Shown here one piece after another: positions 7,138 to 9,201 of a stretch of DNA of 9,201 nucleotides. Location: the NCBI GenBank assembly GCA_021825225.1, contig JAKAIH010000072.1, positions 1 through 9,201 on the forward strand, given 5' to 3'. The notes below the pieces were generated by a model. The model saw only the letters and a list, made by a program, of their open reading frames with translations, was not told where the DNA came from and did not search any database. Position numbers and translations under genes: made by a program. Source of the stretch: Pseudomonadota bacterium. Lineage in GTDB: Bacteria; Pseudomonadota; Gammaproteobacteria; Burkholderiales; SG8-39. Within the stretch, counting starts at the first letter, position 1. Each line of letters begins with the position of its first letter.

Positions 7138-7750
7138 CTGCCGACTCATGGTTTTCGCCAAGGCGCCCGCGCCGGGCCGGGTGAAGACGCGCCTGATTCC
7201 CGCCCTGGGCGCGAACGGCGCGGCGCAGTTGCAGCGGCAACTGATAGCGCGCACGCTGCGCACGGCAGTTGCGGCCGGCCTGGGCACGCCGGAGTTGTGG
7301 TGTGCACCAGACCCGCACGATCCGTTTTTTGCGGCCTGCGCCAAGGAGCAGGATGTCAGCCTGCGCTCGCAGGGCGAAGGCGATCTGGGAGCGCGCATGG
7401 CACGCGCGCTTGAGTCGGCACTTGCACTTGGCGCGTCCGGGTTGCTGATCGGCTGCGACTGCCCGGTGTTGACCCCGGAATATCTGCGCACAGCCGCCGC
7501 TGCGCTGGCTGGCGGGGACGATGCGGTGTTCGGCCCGGCTGAGGATGGCGGCTATGTGCTCATCGGTATCGCGCGCAGGCCTGCAGCCGGGTTGTTCGAG
7601 GACATCGCCTGGGGCACCGCGACGGTGATGCAGGAGACACGCAGGCGGCTTGCGCGCGGAAACTGGCGCTGGCGTGAACTGGCGCCGCTATGGGACGTGG
7701 ACCGGCCGGAGGATCTGCCGCGCGTGCGCCGCCTGCCTGCTTGGTCCTAG
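7118..7750 (+). CDS. TIGR04282-type transferase (DUF2064), GT-A-like
   Basis: This 210-residue protein belongs to the DUF2064/TIGR04282 family, called arsenosugar-biosynthesis or rSAM/selenodomain-associated transferase 1, with a nucleotidyl- or glycosyltransferase-like fold. Landmarks are VFAKAPAPGRVKTRL (12-26), GDLGARM (88-94), the GCDCPVL motif (112-118, Asp114 as probable metal ligand), FGPAEDGGYVLIG (138-150) and DVDRPEDL near the C-terminus. The start at 7118 is chosen because the first beta strand (CRLMVFAK) begins a few residues later; ATG at 7148 would truncate that strand. Neither has a strong ribosome site, so coupling to the overlapping upstream transferase is likely. TIGR04282 and TIGR04283 genes usually travel together and often with a radical-SAM gene of the ArsS type, not seen here. 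Whether the product is an arsenosugar cannot be settled from this window. Confidence 0.88.
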   Translation: MRGTAISCRLMVFAKAPAPGRVKTRLIPALGANGAAQLQRQLIARTLRTAVAAGLGTPELWCAPDPHDPFFAACAKEQDVSLRSQGEGDLGARMARALESALALGASGLLIGCDCPVLTPEYLRTAAAALAGGDDAVFGPAEDGGYVLIGIARRPAAGLFEDIAWGTATVMQETRRRLARGNWRWRELAPLWDVDRPEDLPRVRRLPAWS

Positions 7751-7764
7751 TCGGAGTCGAAGAT

Positions 7765-7812
7765 GAAAAGAAGAAACCGGCAGGGCAGCCGGTAGTCACC
7801 GGCTGCCCTGCC
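7765..7812 (-). terminator. Strong intrinsic terminator reading on the minus strand
   Basis: GGCAGGGCAGCCGG (7779-7792) and CCGGCTGCCCTGCC (7799-7812) form a perfect 14-bp stem with a 6-nt loop. On the minus strand it is followed, after two G residues, by TTTCTTCTTTTC. On the + strand the stem is followed by GC-rich sequence without a T-run. The polarity suits a minus-strand transcript ending here, such as that of the 57-codon gene whose stop lies 50 nt before the stem, though the stem could also hinder + strand readthrough from the transferase pair. Confidence 0.7.
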
Positions 7813-7814
7813 TC

Positions 7815-7839
7815 CGCGGGGAGAGGAGGAGGACCCGCG
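7815..7839. repeat. Second small stem-loop with purine-rich loop
   Basis: CGCGGG (7815-7820) and CCCGCG (7834-7839) can pair around a 13-nt all-purine loop, GAGAGGAGGAGGA. It is only 2 nt from the large terminator stem, so the minus-strand 3' untranslated region would carry two consecutive hairpins. No function is known to me. Confidence 0.4.
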
Positions 7840-7862
7840 AAATCTGTGCCGCAGTATGGCGC

Positions 7863-8036
7863 CTAGCGGAAAAAACTTCCGCTGAAGCTCACCATCGCCT
7901 GGCCACCCAACATGCAGGCCAGGTTCACCGAAACCGCCAGTGCAAGCGCGCTGGCGCCGAGGTAAACCGCAAGTACTTTGGCGCTGCCGAAGTCCATGCC
8001 ATGCTCGCGTTCGTTGTATGGAATGAGTCTAAACAT
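7863..8036 (-). CDS. Putative 57-residue single-pass membrane protein
   Basis: An ATG at 8036 (minus strand) opens a 57-codon frame ending in TAG at 7863-7865. The product starts MFRLIPYNEREHGMDFGSAK, has a continuous hydrophobic helix at about residues 21-45 (AVYLGASALALAVSVNLACM) and ends SGSFFR. Evidence that it is real: about 40 of 57 codons end in G or C as in neighbouring genes, the translation is a sensible one-TM protein, and a terminator of matching polarity lies just downstream. Evidence against: no clear ribosome site precedes 8036, and none is convincing for the internal ATG at 7997 either, which would remove 13 residues. It diverges from the LysR gene, the usual position of a LysR target. 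I do not recognise the family; a remnant of a longer membrane protein cannot be excluded. Confidence 0.55.
   Translation of the reverse strand: MFRLIPYNEREHGMDFGSAKVLAVYLGASALALAVSVNLACMLGGQAMVSFSGSFFR
7865..7883. repeat. Inverted repeat over the stop codon of the small gene
   Basis: AGCGGAA (7865-7871) and TTCCGCT (7877-7883) form a perfect 7-bp inverted repeat with a 5-nt spacer. It covers the last codons of the putative 57-codon gene (SGSFFR) and part of its stop. No T-run follows on either strand, so it is unlikely to be a terminator by itself; it may stabilise the message or be chance. Confidence 0.45.
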
Positions 8037-8085
8037 CGTTTGACTATTTGTCTAATTGATTTTTTAGATTTAATATATCCGCCAT
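8037..8085. promoter_or_regulatory. AT-rich divergent promoter region of lysR and the small gene
   Basis: This 49-bp spacer is sharply AT-rich compared with its surroundings. For lysR, TTGTCT (8048-8053) and TAATAT (8071-8076) are 17 nt apart; a better -35-like TTGACT (8040-8045) has no well-spaced -10. With the first pair, transcription would start about 3 nt before the lysR ATG, giving an almost leaderless message, in keeping with the missing ribosome site. TCTAA (8051-8055) and TTAGA (8064-8068) form a dyad with an 8-nt gap, a possible regulator site. No good minus-strand promoter pair was identified. Confidence 0.5.
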
Positions 8086-8094
8086 ATGGATATA
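8074..8094. promoter_or_regulatory. Perfect dyad over the lysR start codon, candidate LysR box
   Basis: TATATCC (8074-8080) and GGATATA (8088-8094) are perfect inverted repeats around GCCATAT, and the lysR ATG (8086-8088) lies inside. T8078 and A8090 stand in the T-N11-A arrangement characteristic of LysR-family boxes, within a dyad. A site here would suit autorepression, common in this family. In RNA it would instead be a hairpin hiding the start codon. Confidence 0.5.
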
Positions 8095-8994
8095 AGAAAC
8101 GTGGATCTCAACCTGCTGGTCGCGCTGGACGCACTGCTGGCGGAGCGCAGCGTATCGCGCGCCGCGCTGCGCCTGCGTTTGTCGCAACCGGCGGCGAGCG
8201 CGCTGCTGGCGCGCCTGCGACTGCTGTTCGGCGATCCTTTGCTGTTGCGCAGTGCCCGCGGTATGCTGCCCACGCCGCGGGCACTGGAGCTGCTTGGCCC
8301 GGTGAGGCAGGTGCTGGACGAGATCGACGCCATCGTCCAGCCGCGTGCGGCATTCGATGCCGCCACCGCAGTGCACACCTTTACGCTGTCGGCCTCGGAT
8401 TACGTCGAATACACGCTGCTGCCCAAACTCGTGGATTACCTGGAGCACAAAGCCCCGGGGGTGCGCCTGATCGTCAGGCCGCTGGATCTGCAATCGGTGG
8501 CAAGACAGATGGAAAGCGGCGAAGTCGATCTTTGCATCACCGGACTGCAGAACGCCGCGGCCGGACTGCACGTGCGCCCGCTCTACACCGAACGCATCGT
8601 GTCGGTGGTGCGGCGCAATCATCCGGGAATTGGCGCGCGTCTGACGCTGGACAAATTCTGCAGCCTCGAGCACATCCAGGTGTCGGTGCGCGGCAGCGGC
8701 TACACCGCCCGCGTCGACGAGGCGCTCACTGCGCTAGGTCGCAAGCGCCGCGCGCGGCTGGCCGTGCCGCATTACCTGCTGGTACCCGAAATCGTGGCGC
8801 GATCGGACATGATCAGCTCCCTGCCCGAACGTCTCGCGCGCGGCTATGCCAACAAGCTGCGCATTTTCGAGCCGCCGCTGGACATCCCGGGCTTCACCGT
8901 GGGCGAGGTCTGGCACGAGCGCAACGAGCGCGATCCGGCGCAGCAATGGCTGCGCGACGTGCTGGTGGAACTGGCGCAAGAGCCGCCGAAATAA
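8086..8994 (+). CDS. LysR-family transcriptional regulator
   Basis: This 302-residue protein has the standard LysR plan. The N-terminal winged helix-turn-helix (residues about 6-65) carries DLNLLVALDALLAERSVSRAA, the recognition helix around LSQPAASALLARLR (32-45), and LFGDPLLLRSARGMLPTPRA. A linker helix follows (about 67-88), then a periplasmic-binding-protein-like effector domain (about 93-297) beginning FTLSASDYVEYTLLPKLVDYL and containing the VDLCITGL strand. It resembles the NodD/nitroaromatic-type subgroup rather than the CysB or BenM types (inference from the MDIRNVDLNLL start and domain layout). The start is firm because family members begin at exactly this point, yet no Shine-Dalgarno sequence precedes it. 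Likely targets are itself, the divergent small gene, or the amidase gene starting 92 nt downstream. The inducer is unknown. Confidence 0.93.
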   Translation: MDIRNVDLNLLVALDALLAERSVSRAALRLRLSQPAASALLARLRLLFGDPLLLRSARGMLPTPRALELLGPVRQVLDEIDAIVQPRAAFDAATAVHTFTLSASDYVEYTLLPKLVDYLEHKAPGVRLIVRPLDLQSVARQMESGEVDLCITGLQNAAAGLHVRPLYTERIVSVVRRNHPGIGARLTLDKFCSLEHIQVSVRGSGYTARVDEALTALGRKRRARLAVPHYLLVPEIVARSDMISSLPERLARGYANKLRIFEPPLDIPGFTVGEVWHERNERDPAQQWLRDVLVELAQEPPK

Positions 8995-9052
8995 CTCTGG
9001 CTGGCCGCGAATCGAGCCGGTTCATGCGCCCGCAAATGCAGGGATTCGGGGC

Positions 9053-9058
9053 TACAAT
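9053..9058 (+). promoter_or_regulatory. Candidate -10 box for the amidase gene
   Basis: TACAAT matches TATAAT at five of six positions and lies 28 nt before the amidase start. No convincing -35 is present 15-19 nt upstream, so it may need an activator, perhaps the adjacent LysR protein (inference). No terminator is visible between lysR and the amidase. Confidence 0.35.
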
Positions 9059-9073
9059 TCACCAGGATCAAGC

Positions 9074-9078
9074 GAGGA
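9074..9078 (+). promoter_or_regulatory. Ribosome binding site of the amidase gene
   Basis: GAGGA stands 8 nt before the ATG at 9087 and excludes the overlapping out-of-frame ATG at 9080, which runs only to a stop at 9095-9097. Confidence 0.7.
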
Positions 9079-9086
9079 AATGCGGT

Positions 9087-9201
9087 ATGAGCGATGAACT
9101 CTGCTTTCTCCCGGCAAGCGAACTGGCGCAGCGCATCCGACGCAAGGAGTTGTCCGCGCGCGAGCTGATGCAGGCCTCATTGGCGCAGATCGAGCGGCTC
9201 A
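9087..9201 (+). CDS. Amidase-signature-family enzyme, N-terminal fragment
   Basis: Thirty-eight codons are visible before the window ends. The sequence MSDELCFLPASELAQRIRRK, followed by ELSARELMQASLAQIERL, matches the N-terminal helices typical of amidase-signature enzymes (GatA, aryl- and aliphatic amidases), in which a segment of the form L-S-x-x-E-L-x-x-x-x-L-x-x-I-x-x-L precedes the catalytic domain. The Ser-Ser-Lys catalytic residues lie beyond the window, so activity and substrate cannot be judged. A good ribosome site fixes the start. It lies 92 nt downstream of lysR on the same strand and may be its target or simply a neighbour. Confidence 0.75.
   Translation, partial: MSDELCFLPASELAQRIRRKELSARELMQASLAQIERL

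Noticed and set aside
8044..8085. A 13-codon minus-strand frame (MADILNLKNQLDK) ending 7 nt before the 57-codon gene, a possible leader peptide
   Set aside because: No ribosome site, and the sequence is explained by the AT-rich promoter region; no attenuator structure or run of one regulatory codon is visible.
8995..9030. Possible lysR terminator after the stop codon
   Set aside because: Only short GC-rich partial complementarity is present and there is no T-run.

Overview
The window looks like a chromosomal segment of a high-GC betaproteobacterium, probably Burkholderiales or a close relative. The reasons are a Bug/TctC-type periplasmic binding protein (a family hugely expanded in that order), strong G/C third-position bias in every gene, a PduO-type cobalamin adenosyltransferase of the betaproteobacterial sort, and a LysR regulator. 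This assignment is inference; no rRNA, tRNA, insertion sequence, CRISPR array or phage gene was seen.

Layout. Positions 5-991 (+) hold a Bug-family solute-binding protein that ends in a clear intrinsic terminator (1013-1044). Converging on it is a cob(I)alamin adenosyltransferase (1037-1594, -), whose last codons form the U-tract of that terminator. A divergent intergenic region (1595-1791) with two short tandem repeats leads into a tightly packed three-gene signalling unit on the + strand. These genes are a six-TM, two-PAS sensor histidine kinase (1792-3942), a receiver-only response regulator (3945-4319), and a 691-residue fusion of receiver, class III nucleotide cyclase and Ser/Thr protein kinase (4316-6391). 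The three genes are separated by 2 nt and then overlap by 4 nt. Next come two overlapping transferase genes of the TIGR04283/TIGR04282 pair (6451-7137 and 7118-7750), known as arsenosugar-biosynthesis or rSAM/selenodomain-associated transferases. No radical-SAM partner is in view.

The stretch 7751-8085 looks empty at first but holds a plausible 57-codon membrane-protein gene on the minus strand (7863-8036). It is followed by a 14-bp stem-loop whose T-rich tail lies only on the minus-strand side. This small gene diverges from a LysR-type regulator (8086-8994) across a 49-bp AT-rich spacer. A perfect 7-bp dyad with LysR-box spacing sits over the lysR start codon. The window ends in the first 38 codons of an amidase-signature-family gene (9087 onward), preceded by a good ribosome binding site and a TACAAT box.

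How the genes may work together. The sensor kinase should phosphorylate one or both receivers. In the fusion protein the receiver could gate a cyclase with a Lys/Thr substrate pair (predicted to make cAMP) and a kinase domain with all catalytic motifs intact. One phosphorelay could therefore drive a second-messenger output and a Ser/Thr phosphorylation output from a single polypeptide. This is the most unusual system in the window. The other genes look like ordinary accessory metabolism and transport.
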